A stretch of 64,000 bases of DNA from Coffea arabica (taxonomy: Eukaryota; Streptophyta; Magnoliopsida; Gentianales; Rubiaceae). The notes under the pieces are model-generated. The model searched no databases. It worked only from the letters and a program-made list of their open reading frames with translations, and was not told the origin of the DNA. How positions within the stretch are numbered: the stretch's first letter is position 1; every line of letters starts with the position of its first letter. A program made the translations under genes and the position numbers. Below are positions 37,201 through 49,583 of the stretch, piece by piece. The DNA lies in NCBI RefSeq assembly GCF_036785885.1, contig NC_092310.1:3224001-3288000 (forward strand), given 5' to 3'.

Positions 37201-38022
37201 TGCACCTACAGTATTAAATATGATAATTAATGCACCGTCTGTTGATCGGAGACTGCTTCTAGGAAAAGTGATAGTGATGACAGGCGCTGCCCCCCTCCTC
37301 CTCATGTACTTTTTAAGATGGAGGAGCTGGGATTCAATGTTACTCATTCCTATGGCTTGACCGAAACATAGGGTCCTGGAACAGTTTGCACTTGGAAACC
37401 TGAGTGGAATTCACTACCACCTGATGCAAAGGCCAAGGTCAAGGCTCGTCAAGGGTTGCACCACCTTGGCATGGAAGAACTCGATATCAAAGATCCAGAA
37501 ACAATGCAAAGCGTACCACCGGACACAAAAACAAGGGGTGAGGTGATGTTCAGAGGCAACACCATCATGAATGGATACTTTAAGGATAGTAAAGCAACAG
37601 CTGATGCTTTTAAAGGTGGATGGTTTCGAAGTGGGGACGTGGGGGTGAGACACCCTGATGGATACATAGAATTAAAAGATCGATCCAAAGACATTATCAT
37701 CTCAGGAGGGGAGAATATTAGCTCGATTGAGGTGGAATCAGTGATTTATAGCCATCCCGCAGTTCTGGAAGCTGCAGTTGTTGGAAGACCAGATGATTAT
37801 TGGGGTGAAACACCTTGTGCATTTGTCAAATTGAAGGATGATTGTAATGCAAATGCAGATGAAATTATCAAGTATTGCCGTGATCATTTGCCACATTATA
37901 TGGCTCCACGAACTGTTGTTTTTGGGGAATTGCCAAAAACTTCAACAGGAAAAATACAAAAATTTGTTCTCCGCCAGAAAGCCAAAGACATGGGAAGTCT
38001 TTCAAGGACCAGCAGATTATAG
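34262..38022 (+). pseudogene. Acyl-activating enzyme (AMP-binding, AAE1/AAE5-like peroxisomal CoA ligase) pseudogene
   Basis: Family role: ATP-dependent ligation of CoA to a carboxylic acid via an acyl-adenylate. Exon 1 (34262-34459, [20 protein letters not shown] to RHDV) ends at a GTAAGT donor in phase 0. Homology resumes at about 36635 (RHDSAMVSTLLKHSGAK). The expected start of exon 2 (the APN.PAMYE..FAVPMAGAVL.T.N segment) is absent. Later motifs remain: [58 protein letters not shown]; the catalytic-lysine region [11 protein letters not shown]; and C-terminal SRL, a PTS1-type peroxisomal signal. Breaks: the missing piece beside a MITE fragment (35950-36620), one extra base in the C-run near 37293, and TAG replacing the Tyr of the SYGLTETYGP motif near 37369. 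The rest of exon 2 is open, so the loss is fairly recent. Confidence 0.9.
35950..36620. mobile_element. Partial hAT-like MITE (GGGATGGCAACGGGGCGG type)
   Basis: Starts TAGGGATGGCAACGGGGCGG, a terminus common in plant hAT-like MITEs. It has a C/G-rich left end, an AT-rich centre and a G-rich right part near 36580-36620. The expected inverted terminus (CCCCGTTGCCATCCCTA) is missing on the right, where acyl-activating-enzyme sequence begins about 15 bp later. The right end and the host exon start appear to have been lost together. Confidence 0.65.
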
Positions 38023-39086
38023 CATTTCCGTCATCTGCAAACTAACAATGTAAACTTCCACCACCTGGTTCTGTTTTTAAGACTGTTGTCACATCACAAT
38101 TGATCCCTCACCAAGAACTTGATCCTGTTGGCTTTTTGGAGTGAAGGTGGAATATTGAGGATTTGATCCGGTACAAGGAAGTGAAAGGCATTTAATATCT
38201 TCTTAATCTATTCCAAGGCGAGATTATAATGAGTTAAATGTCAAGACTTGAGTTGTATTTGATCAACCATATAATGTGCTTTAGTTTAATATGAGATCAG
38301 CATTCCATCAGAGGAGAAATTTACGACTGTATTAAGGCAAACTTGTCTAACATAGTTTTGATGCAAGCTTGGGGCATATTAAAGGATTAAATTCGTCAAT
38401 CAGTCTGAATGAACGAATCTTGTTTATTCTTTGACAACATCTACTACGAAGACTTCAACTAAAAAGTGTTAGTGTTAAAATGAAGTTGTCTCAGGTAATT
38501 TAAGATTGGAGACTTGCTGCAGCAGCTTTGCCAATGATTTGCTAGTCAGTAAATCAAGAATCGAGGAGACAATGGTCCAATCACGTCTCAAAGGACTTCA
38601 GCTTGTTTGAATTACAAATGACCTAAAACATATAGGAAATTCTTTCAGTTTTACAAGTAGTTATTGAACAAACGTGCAGCGCTCTTCACATTTTCCAGCT
38701 AGTTTAGTCGCATATCATGACACAGCAGACAAATATCTGTTTTCTAAATTGATTACCAGTTTTGACAGAAGTTCATAGATATAGGAACCGCTTAACTACA
38801 GAGATTGTTCAGCGACTGGAACATATCATATATCATTGTTGAACAACTCAAAAGAAGAAGGGTACAGTAATGTCAAGTTTCATCTATTAAACAACAAAAC
38901 AAGGCTAACAATTTCATTAGGTTGCGAACTCTTTTAGCTTTTGATTTGAGTGGTTTATATTTCAACTGCTGGAATGCTATTCCTCTGTTGATTGTTGCTC
39001 TCTTTTTCTGCTTGCAGTTCCAAAATCTAGTATTGCATACGTTCAATGTGGGTTGGGTTGTTCTCATTTATCTTCAATGGTATGTT
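38023..39086. other. Intergenic sequence, no gene seen
   Basis: Begins with the former 3' flank of the acyl-activating-enzyme pseudogene. AT-rich, with no recognisable domain on either strand. Confidence 0.5.
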
Positions 39087-40377
39087 CAGATATGTACCAT
39101 TTTATTCTGTAGTTCAAGTTTTTGCCTCTCTATTTCATTCTGAACCTCCCGTTTCTCCAATTCTTTCTTACGCTCAATCAGCTTTTGTTTCCATGCCTCT
39201 GGCTGCATGCTCTGAAGATACCTTTTCAGCTGATTAGCATGGTGTCCTGCATCTTTCGTATCTCTGATTCATGTGAACGGAAGAAAGTGAGGGAAAATCA
39301 ATGCAGAGTCACTAGTGAAAAGGGTGAAAGCGAAATAACACTGCATCAAATCATTAACAACTAAAGATATCATTCTCTGGATGTGAGGAATGAGTACACA
39401 CTTTCATTATGCAATCGACCCATCTCATCCTTTCGAGTCATCAAATCGAATGAGAGTATAATAGTTTCATTGTATTTACGCTCACAAACCCTGAGGGACC
39501 TGCTGTTATCTTGTATTTCCTTGGTAAAATTGTCAATAAGCCGTGAAGTTATTTGCTTCACTTCACTTCTGCTTCAATATCAGCAATAGTCGTCAAATCT
39601 GCCTTCTCTTGAAGATATTCTCCAATTAATTCTGATGAATGATAATCATCAGCACAGGCAACCCATCTATACCACTTATCACCCGGAAGCATGGTTCAAA
39701 GTCTCTGCCGAGACCGAGACAACTCGGCTAAGTTGTCACCGGAACGACCCCTCTGATATGATATCGAAATGAGATGACTCCGAGATACTTGATTCACCGA
39801 GAACTCGTCTGAAAAGTCTCCGATACGGATAGTCTCGGCCGAATTGGTCTGAGTCAACTCACAAATTTACATTTGACAAATTTTCTTTTGTTAATTTTGT
39901 TAATTATTTTTGTTCAGCATATTTTGAATATTATTTACAATTTTTAGAATATTAAATGATTCAAAATTTGCGTCTCACCTTGACCGATATGCCAAGACTG
40001 GCGTGGAACGGTCCAGGCCGTGACCGCGACTTTGAACCATGTTTATCACCCGTTATATGCTTCATAGTAATCCCTCCTACCAAGATTCTCTGCTTCAAAA
40101 CTCTCTTCAAACGCCATTGCCTGAAGACAATCCTGTCTAGTTCTTGTTGAACTCAACTATTGCATACCCTGATAATGTTGCACAGTTCCAGAATGGTTGC
40201 ACAGTCATTGGATTAAACCCTTTCATAGTCAGATCATTCTTAACCTCAGAGCCACAGCTTCCAACATCTTATCCATTTCTATTGTCATCAGGAACATTTG
40301 CAACAAATCCCATCCAAGGATATACAAATTCTGCATTTACATCTGGTGTAGCAATTGAATGCAAATTCATGGTGTAG
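39087..40377 (-). pseudogene. XS-domain protein pseudogene (FDM / SGS3-like, RNA-directed DNA methylation family)
   Basis: Family role: XS domains bind double-stranded RNA with 5' overhangs, and FDM proteins act in RNA-directed DNA methylation. Minus-strand pieces in order: XS start NAEFVYPWMGFVANVPDD; KGFNPMTVQPFWN; GYAIVEFNKN; QAMAFEESFEAENLGRRDYY; WYRWVACADDYHSSELIGEY (family: WVARADDY). A coiled-coil stretch follows (SRLIDNFTKEIQDNSRSLRV, RKYNETIILSFDLMTRKDEM), then QLKRYLQSMQPEAWKQKLIE near 39130-39250. In-frame stops interrupt the XS domain (after PDDNRNG, and where NKDW is expected). There are frame changes around the following segment and a 358-bp MITE inside the domain. The N-terminal zf-XS part is not seen, so the copy is truncated and dead. 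Confidence 0.85.
39685..40042. mobile_element. Mutator-type MITE (TGGTTCAAAGTC ends) in the XS pseudogene
   Basis: 358 bp with inverted ends GCATGGTTCAAAGTC... and ...GACTTTGAACCATGT. Flanked by the perfect 9-bp duplication TTATCACCC (39676-39684 and 40043-40051). The interior is rich in 'ctcggc' / 'gccgag' phrases. No coding capacity. It splits the XS domain between EAYNG and the DKWYRWV segment. Confidence 0.88.
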
Positions 40378-42079
40378 CACCTACGATTGACCTTACGTGT
40401 ACCAAAACATTGGCAAAATATAATGCATTTGCTATAGTTTCTGCTATCTAACATGAGAGGATGACAAAAAATTAGCAGCTCAGTCTGAAGAAAAAGGTAC
40501 AGACCAATGAATACAACCAAAATCCAAAAAGAACAATGTTCTACTTGCTGGGGTTTTAAAAATCCCAATATGAGAAAATCAAGCACATACTTGCATATCA
40601 CACCAAATAATTAATCGGGAAAAATTTGTACCCAAAATGTGGTTGGGACAAATCTAGGCCGTGGTGGATCATATATAGTAGTATTATTATGGTGGTGGGC
40701 TTTATCAATTCTTATTTAGCCTTGTATTTTTGAAAAAACAAAGTTAATCAATGCCAATAAAATTACAAAATAATCTAATACTTTAATCAAAAAAGAAAAG
40801 AGGAGAAAAAAAAAACCAAGACCATTGAAAGTTGATATGGAACCGCAAGCATGAGCTGACTCAACTTGCTAAACTCACTTTACCAGGCAAGTTGACTGTG
40901 ATCCAAAAAAGATTGCCAAACTGATTTTTGTACATAAGTTTACGCAGGCAATGAAGGAGTAAATGATACTTTTCTAACTCCGCTTGAACAAAGTCCATGC
41001 CAAGACGCAATTCATTTCCAGTTTGAGTTGATTTATTCTGCACATGGCTTTCAATTGAAAATGATAGAAATCTCGTAAAATGTGGTAACTGGTTTAGGCC
41101 AAGAGACACTGGAAATGAAAATGATGCTGCCTTTTCATGTACTTTGATCTTATTCCTTGATCAATTTTAAGTTGGAGCAACTCCCAAGACTCCATGCAAA
41201 AACAATAGTATGTGGTGGGGTTGTGCATGCCCATCTGAGGTTGGTTCCCTAAACTTGGGACCAAAAGCTACTTCCATCTCTTCACTTTGTAAAACTTTGA
41301 TTGGTTTTATTTTGGAAAACTATACCTGAAATTCAACTTCAAGAAATCTGCAGCTGAGTTCAATCGAAGATACTGCAGAAATCTATTCCAATTCCTGATA
41401 TATTGACTGATATACTATATATACCGACGGAAAGTAAGATCGAAACCATAAATCATGTTCAGCATCTTGCTCAGACCATTTCCTTCTAAATCATGCATCT
41501 CTTTTCATGAGATAGTACCTGTTTGCATCTCAAGTTCCTGTCCCAAACTAGCTGATCATCCTAGTCGTAAAGATGTACCTATTGAGAGATTTACAGAATT
41601 TACTAGAACAAACACTTAAACATATCCCAAAAAAGGAGTATGGATTAATCAATGTTTGCATGTAGAGTTCAATCGATACACATAGCACCTGTATAATCTT
41701 ATCTTTGGAACCAGGAAAGGTGAATGTCAGGTTTGACATAATACATGAATTGCAAGATCCTTCACTAAATAAACTTCTGATAGCTTTACTTTTGCCGGCA
41801 TCGATCAAACAGCTGTGAGGGTCATGATATGAGGGTCGCATCTGTACCACTTGAATTGTGTCATGATTCATGAAACCCTGGTCAGGTTCACAAAGAGACC
41901 TTACCCTATCAAAATGTTTTGAATTATGAGAGAATTGCACCAGTCGCGTGAGCAGTCGATATTACGAGGCAGAATCTGTGAGGTTCATTCTCCAGCGGAA
42001 AATAATACCGTATGCAGTTCATACGACAGAAATCCAAAGCAGTGCGTATTCTAGTTAACTGACTAAAATTAACACTGTA
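40378..42079. other. Intergenic sequence, no recognised gene
   Basis: Contains a 130-codon minus ORF (41548-41940, start MQFSHNSKHFDRVRSLCEPD) and an 82-codon minus ORF (40861-41109). Neither carries a motif I know. No repeat with readable ends was found. Confidence 0.45.
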
Positions 42080-43004
42080 CCTCAGAAGAACCCATTCTTA
42101 GTAGTCCCTCTTCATCTCCAAGAAGTATGCCAAAGCAGTGTTTGACCTCCGCAATTCAATCAGATGCAGGTGCCCCTTTGAAGACCGAAAGTGCAGAATC
42201 AACCTTTTTTCACTTTCCCATATGTATTGGAGTTGCCGGCATCATTTGAACGCACTCTTTATCCGTATCAAAATGCAAAAAAGGCCCCAACTTGCTAATC
42301 CAATGCACAGAATTATTACAGAAAACACCTCTTTTAAGATAATGATCCTCATTGGTTATGTCCAAAGCATTACCAGCTTCTCTCCAGATTTTGGTTTCAG
42401 ATGAGTAGATAGAGAAGCGATATTGCATTCCGACAATTGAAACACAAACAGCTTTATAGTACTGCGACACGTAAGGATCAAATGCTATAGTCATGGACAA
42501 TATTCTTGATGCCAGAGGACTCTCAAGATCAGGCAGTTTGATAGATTTATTTGTGGTGGGGTTACAAATGTACTATTCACAACAACAGTACTTCCCACCA
42601 GTAAAAACGCATAAACACAGCAAGCCATTGCAAGACCATATTCTGTGTATGTCAGGATTTGCACCAATAAAATTCAACGAGCGCAATGGATATGCTTTTT
42701 TGTAACCTTCAAGGTAAATGAAGGCACTTCTGGGATTACGAGGCTCAGACAAATGATAGAAAAGGAAGCCAGCAACGAAATACATGCCAGGGTTGCCTCG
42801 GAAATGTAGATAGCCAAATGCCGGATGGGAGATGATAGAGAGCCATTGTTTGGATACACATTTGAAAGTGAGTAGAACATCGACTGGCAGCTTCAGTAAT
42901 ACTTCCTCCAAAACTTGGTCAATGTCGGGGATTGACATGGACTGTGCACTTGTCTTCAGCAAGTCAAAGAAAATCTTAGTGCTTTCAGCTGACAACATTG
43001 TCAA
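42080..43004 (-). pseudogene. F-box / F-box-associated (FBA-type) protein pseudogene
   Basis: F-box proteins are substrate adaptors of SCF ubiquitin ligases. From MTMLSAESTK at 43004, the F-box reads PDIDQVLEEVLLKLPVDVLL and TFKCVSKQWLSIISHPAF. After a stretch ending SCNGLLCLCVFTGGKYCCCE comes an in-frame TAG where Tyr is expected. The same frame continues YICNPTTNKSIKLPDLESP and the FBA-like YKAVCVSIVGMQYRFSIYSS, SETKIWREAG. A TGA and a frame change near 42210 follow, after which FRSSKGHLHLIELRRSNTAL and YFLEMKRDY are readable up to another stop. At least three lesions; otherwise well conserved, so a recent pseudogene. An alternative is a truncated 143-residue F-box protein, but the loss of the substrate domain makes function unlikely. 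Confidence 0.82.
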
Positions 43005-44650
43005 GATAGAAGTCCTGAGTTAAGGAAATCAAATCTGGATTGAATCCATGCAAAACAAAATTAATACGGGCAGAAGCTTTCTTGGCAAAATCAATGTATC
43101 AAAAGACGTTTTCTTTTTCCAATTCCTCTATGACTGGTTAGAAAAACTACTCATTGGATGACACATTACACAATGATTTACAGCAACAGCTAAAATGTCA
43201 TTCTCACACAGAATATTCTGACATAGCAACGTCTAGATTCTCAGGGTAAGTATTTGAAACCATAAAGGAGCTTCAAACAAAATAGAAAGAGTTAAAATAC
43301 TTAGCTTGCTTCGGCAAAATAAGATTCACATGCTAAGTCACGTAGATTGAAAAACAGACAAAAAAAAAAAAGGAATTGGATTCTGATAAAGGTATAGCTG
43401 GGAACAACCCCGGAGATAGAAAATTCTATGGAGAGAGAAAGGAACAAGCTCAGAAAGAGAGAATTCTGATGTTAGCACGCATGTCAACCATCTGTCCTTT
43501 ATTTCTGCAAGCGTGAAATATTCACTGATACTAACTGAATAGAAAATTCTATAGAGATTATTACCTCTTTGTTTCCAATTACATGATTGGACTTGATAGG
43601 TTCATTCAAGATAATAGATGGTGAGTGTTTAAAAAAATTTTGCAGAAATAACATTACATTGCCCAAGTGCATCCTATTGTGTGGTTATGTTTCTGCATCT
43701 CTTCCATATTTCTGCATTTCTCTATGTTTTACCTTAATCTATTAAAAAGGAAAAAAACAAAAAGAGCGAGAGCCTAGATAGCATTTCTCTATATGATAGC
43801 AACTCTATGGCTGAACTACCCTTGATCTTTGATTTGTTGCCTGAACTGTTACTGATGCATGACCTATTACCTAATCTATCCACTAACGCATGGTATCACC
43901 ACTCTGTCAGTTTCTCATCCCATCTTCATTAGGCCCAAACAATAAAAAGGTTAATAATGAGAGAACACAATAGTTCAGTTGAAGAATAGCTTCTATGATC
44001 AGGAAACCAAAGAGAGCTGAAATTTGATTTGACATAACATATTGAAAATTCTCTAGCAGCTAACAAAAGCCCAAACTCAACCATAACCCCTGATGCCTTT
44101 TCTGATTTTCAAGCAAAAACTCTAAAACAAATTAAAATACAATTTCAAGAGGCCAAATTCAGTATGCCAAATTTATAAACCTATCTTTCAATCAAGAAAA
44201 CTGTGGATGGCCACCAGCAATCAACATGTTCCTATAGGAGGGAAAAGACAGAGCAAGAACAGGAGAGGCAGAAGGCGGAAAGGAAGGTGGGCGAGGAAAG
44301 CATCAAAAGGAACACATATCAGGCAATAAGAAAATGGAGTCCGGGATATGCCTTTGGTTTGGGCTGTATAAATAGAGATTACCCTAGTGGGGGAATCAAA
44401 ATGTTAGTGCCCAAATTATGAATAAATCCCATAGATTGGACCAATGAAAGCCTTAGATCTATTTCCAGAAGCCTTGCAAACACCAGTCTATCACTCTTTT
44501 TGCCCATGCCTTAGTTCCAGACCCCCTGACAAGCAACTAGTATGCAAAAGAAACACAAAAAGAAGTCAAATAAATCAAGGGCTCCATCAAAAGAGAACAA
44601 ATATAATCGAGAGCACCAATAGAAAACCTCGGTCAAACTAGTCTGGTTTC
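43005..44650. other. Intergenic sequence, no gene seen
   Basis: AT-rich with short purine-rich runs near 43360 and 44240-44300. The 72-codon ORF at 44203-44421 has no known motif. This is the insertion target of the chromovirus: its last five bases, GTTTC, are duplicated on the other side. Confidence 0.5.
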
Positions 44651-44907
44651 TGTCAGGGTCGGTGAATCAGATTTGGAAATTGGAGGGAAGGGGGAAAAGA
44701 GAGAGAATCAAGAATGAGAGAAAGAGAGAAATGTAACAGAAATTTGTTATTACAATCAGATATCCTGACCAATCATAGAGCTCCTTATTTATAACCTAAT
44801 GCAACCGACTAACTAACATTTTATAGTAAAGCGACACCGTTTCTCTTGCAACTGCTTCATTTAACTAGACTCACTAAAACGACGACGTATGATCGTTGTT
44901 CTTGACA
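44651..44907 (-). repeat. 3' LTR of the Reina-like chromovirus
   Basis: 257 bp, TGTCAGG...CTTGACA in plus reading, about 4 differences from the other LTR. Confidence 0.95.
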
Positions 44908-47900
44908 TTGCCTCCTCCTTCAGTTTAGACTTGTCCGCAAGTCTTGAATTCAGGAAATTGTTGCTCCATGAAATCCTTATCTTCCCAGGATGCTTCCTCA
45001 TACTCCAATTGTTGCCATTTGATCAGATATTGTACCACAGGCAGTCCCTTCCTCAGAATAGCTCGTCTCTTCAGAATCATTTCTGGCATCAAGGGGCATT
45101 GATCCTGCAAATCGAACTCTGGCAAGGTAGTGGAGACCTGCTGTGGTGGACCAATTCTCTTCTTCAATAGAGAAACATGGAACACTGGGTGTATTCTAGC
45201 TGCAGGGGGTAATTTGAGCTTATAAGCGACCTCTCCTATCTTCTCTTCCACTTCAAAAGGCCCATAGAATTTTACTGACAGCTTGAGGTTCTTTCGAATG
45301 GCCATGGTTTGCTGCCTATATGGTTGCAGCTTGAGAAACACTAAATCCCCAACTTCGAAACTCCTCTCGGTTCTATGCCTGTCTGTAAAATATTTCGTTC
45401 GTTGCTGAGCCTTGAGCAGATGCTCCTTGATACTGGCTGAGATCCTCATCCTGTCCTGGAGTGCTTGAGCTGCTGCAGGAATGGTAGAGTCACAGTAGGG
45501 ACCCATTGGTAAGGGTAATGCCTTGTAGCCATAGAGGGCTTCAAAGGAAGTCACATTCAAGCTTGAGTGATAAGCAGAATTGTACCACTATTCAGCCAGG
45601 GGAAGCCACTTACTCCACTGACTGGGAAATTCTCCAGTCATACACCTCAAATAAGCTTCTACACACTGGTTAACTCTTTCAGTTTGACCATCTGTCTCTG
45701 GATGGTATGCAGAACTGTAACACAATTTCACCCCCACCAATCGAAATAACTCCCTCCAGAAGTGGCTAGTAAAGATTTTGTCTCTATCTGTAACTATAGT
45801 TTCAGGCAATCCATGAAGCTTATACACCTGATCAATGAAAACTTGTGCCACTTGCCTGGCTAAAAAGGGATGAACCAGCAACAAGAAGTGACTGTACTTG
45901 GTGAATCGATCCATAACCACCAGAATAGTATCAAAGTTTTGTGAGGGTGGTAGTTTCTCTATGAAGTCCATAGAGATGTGTGTCCACGCTTGACTGGGTA
46001 TAGGAAGAGGTTGTAGAAGTCCCGGATGCTGAATGTGCTCAGCCTTATTCCTCTAACAGTTATCACATGCCTGCACAAATCTCCTAACATCCTGTTTCAA
46101 TTCAGGCCAATAAAATATACTACTGATCCTGTGCCAACTCACTCTCTGCCTTGAATGGCCTCCAATGGAAGAAGAGTGCAAGGCTTCCATGATTTGCTCC
46201 CGGACTCCATTACTTGACCCCACATAGAGCTTCCCTCTGTACCTGATGATGCCATCACTTAGTTGATACTGGTCTGGAAATTCAGGTTCCAATATCATCT
46301 TGGCAATTAACTCCTGACAGTGAGAGTCATGCTCATAGCTTTTGACTATTTCTGTCATCCACACTGGTTTAACAGTAGTTAAAGCCAGGCAAGTGCCTGC
46401 CTCGTTCTTCTTCCTACCTTCCATTGCAGCTCTCCCAGAAAGTGCATCAGCTACCAAATTCTCACTGCCCCTTTTGTACTGAATTTCATAATCCAGTCCC
46501 AGAAGCTTGGTTAACCATTTGTGCTGTATCGCTGTTGTCAACTTCTGATCCAGTAAGTATTTTAGAGATTGATGGTCAGTCCTGATGATGAAGTGGTAGC
46601 CTACTAGGTAGTGTCTCCATTTTGTTACCGCCATTACTAATGCCAGCAATTCTTTTTCATAGGCAAACAGCCCTAAATTCTTTGGACTCAGTGATTTACT
46701 GAGAAATGCAATAGGATGTCCCTCCTGCATAAGCACAGCTCGAATTCCCCCTCCACCCGCATCAGTTTCTACCACAAATGGCTGCTTAAAGTCAGGCAAC
46801 CTGAGTACTGGAGCTGTGGTCATGACTCTTTTGAGCAAGTCAAAGGCCTCCTGAGTTGTGTCAGTCCAAAAAAATGCATCCTTCCTCAGTAGTTCAGTCA
46901 GTGGTCTACACAGGATCTCATAACCTTTAATAAATCGTCTGTAGTACCCTGTGAGTCCAAGAAATCCTCTTAACTCCTTCACTGATTTGGGTGTAGGCCA
47001 GGTCAGCATACTGCTCACCTTGGAAGAATCCATGCTAACTCTTTTCTCTGAGATGGTGTGTCCCAAATAATCCACTCTAGTCTGTGCAAATGAACACTTG
47101 GAGCTTTTAGCAAACAACTGATTCTCCCTTAGCACAGTCAACACAAGCCTTAGGTGCTGCAAGTGTAGTTCCCACGTCTTACTATAGATCAGGATGTCAT
47201 CGAAGAAGACTAAAACAAATTTTCTCAAATAAGGTTGAAAAACTTGGTTCATTAAGGACTGAAAAGTTGCAGGAGCATTAGTCAGCCCAAAAGGCGTGAC
47301 TAAAAACTCATAATGGCCACAATGAGTTTGAAATGCTGTCTTGTACACATCTTGAGGTTTGACCCTGATCTGATGGTAACCTGCAGTCAAGTCCAGCTTA
47401 GACTTATACTTGGATCCAGCCAGCTCATTCAGCAGCTCGTCCACATTTGGAATGGGATAGCAATCTTTGATGGTGATTTCATTCAGCTTCCTGTAGTCCA
47501 CATAGAATCGCCAAGAGCCTTCCTTCTTCTTAACCAGTAAAACTGGTGATGCAAATGGACTGTTGCTGTGCCTTGCAATTCCCTGTTGTAACATCACTGT
47601 AACCTGCTTCTCAATTTCATCCTTCTGAGAATGGGGGTATCTATAGGGCTTAAGCTTGAATGGTTGAGCCCCTGACTTCAAGGGAATTGCATGGTCACAT
47701 GTCCTGATAGGTGGTAAGGACACGAGCTGCTGAAAAACTTCTGAAAATTCTTCTAGCAAATCTTTGATTTCCTGAGGCTGCTGCTCCTCTCTTGTCCCTT
47801 CTGAGGCTCCTGCTGGGGCCATTTCTGCTTCCATGTTTCTGATAGCAAAGCATCTCTTCTTATATTCTATGAAATGCCTAAGGTCCTTACCCCTGATTAA

Positions 47901-49583
47901 ATCTAATTCACAATCCTCTGAACTCCCTTGTAGGTGAACTGTTTCCCCTTGATACTCCATAGAGATCCTGAGGTTATGAAAATCAAACGTGATGGGGCTA
48001 AAATGAGTCATCCAATCCACTCCTAGCACAATATGCCAGCCACTCAGTTGCATCACCTTCAAATCAAAACCAAATTGATGTTGATTGATTTCCCATCTGA
48101 CCCTTGGGCAGATGGCCTTGCTGGTTACACATGTTCCATTCCCCACAATAACAGAGAAGGGGGAAACCATTCTGTAAGAAATGTCTAGAGCAATGACCAA
48201 CTCACTGTCAATGTAGCTGTCAGAACTCCATGTATCCACTAGGATTAGCACCTCCTCTCCATCTAGATGTCCTGTGATTGTGATAGTGTTTCTTTTGAGG
48301 GATTCTGACAGTGTGTGTAAGGACATTTCCATAACAGTTCCTGGATTACCAGTGTGCTCATCTTGTTCCCCCATTGCATCCTCAAATTCCGTGTCCTCTT
48401 CTTCATCCCCAAGGAAGAAGTTTAGATGTCCCATTTTACACTGATGTCCTGCCCCATACTTCTCTCCACACTTAAAACACAGTCCATTGTTCCTTCTGTA
48501 TTGAATTTCCTGTGGTGAAATTTTCCTAGTGGAATTATTATCTGGAACTATCCTTCTTGCATTGGAAAACTTGTGCTGGTTAACAGGGGGAATCCTATAT
48601 AGATTGCCTGAGTTGGTACTTGGAGGCTGACTTTTATGCAAGCCGAACTTATTTTCTACTAGATTTTTCTGCACTTCCCTTCCTTGTCTGTTCTGCAACT
48701 GCAAGGAGTACTCCTGTACTTGAGCCATTTCATAGGCAGCAGACAGCTCTGTAGGCTTAACCATTCTGATGATTGGTTTAATTTCTTCTTTAAGTCCACT
48801 AATAAAACTAGACACAAATTATCCTTCGTCTAATTGGGGATTTTCATCAACATTAATGGCTTGAGCTCCTCAAACTTTTCTTGATACTCCTCCACACTCC
48901 CAACCTGCTGGATCTTGTTAAATTCTTCCACTATATCCTTACAAATTTTGTTACCAAACCTCTTGCACAAAAATTCCTCAAATTCTGCCCAACCTAGGCT
49001 TGTCCATTCCATCTTAAGGCCTTGAAACCATCTATCTGCCCTCCCTTCTAAAAAACATCTCAATTACCCCTACCTTCTGATTCTCAGGAATATGATAGTT
49101 CAGAAAATACTTATTACATTTTCTTAGCCATTCCTGTGGATTTTCTCCATGAAAAAGAGGCAACTCAAGTTTAGGAGGAAGAGGTGCATAGATCCTACCT
49201 TCATCTCTTCGGTTGAAGTCACCATTGCTTTCGCCTCCCTTGTTGATCCTATGTTGAAGCGGTGGAGTAGGTAGCAGTGGTCCTTCTCTCACTTCCTCCG
49301 CAGTGCTCTTTTCTCTGTTCATCATCATCTGTAGGAAGGAGTTGAATTTCAGCTCTAATCCGCTCATCGCCGCCTCCAATTTCTCCAACTTCATGTTGGA
49401 ATTCTCCAATTCTGCTCTGACCTCACTACCAAATTCAGCTCGAAATTGCTGCTGAGAAGAGTGAAATGCCTCCATAGCCTCTTACAATCTTGCTTCCTGC
49501 TTCTTCACGTGTTCCTCCAAGGATTTTAGGCCAGTTCCTTCCGCCATAGGAGCTACCAAGGATCGGTAGCTCTGATACCACTT

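Noticed and set aside
40144-40377. 77-codon plus ORF
   Set aside because: The opposite strand reads as an XS domain (PWMG, GFNP motifs), so the plus ORF is a shadow.
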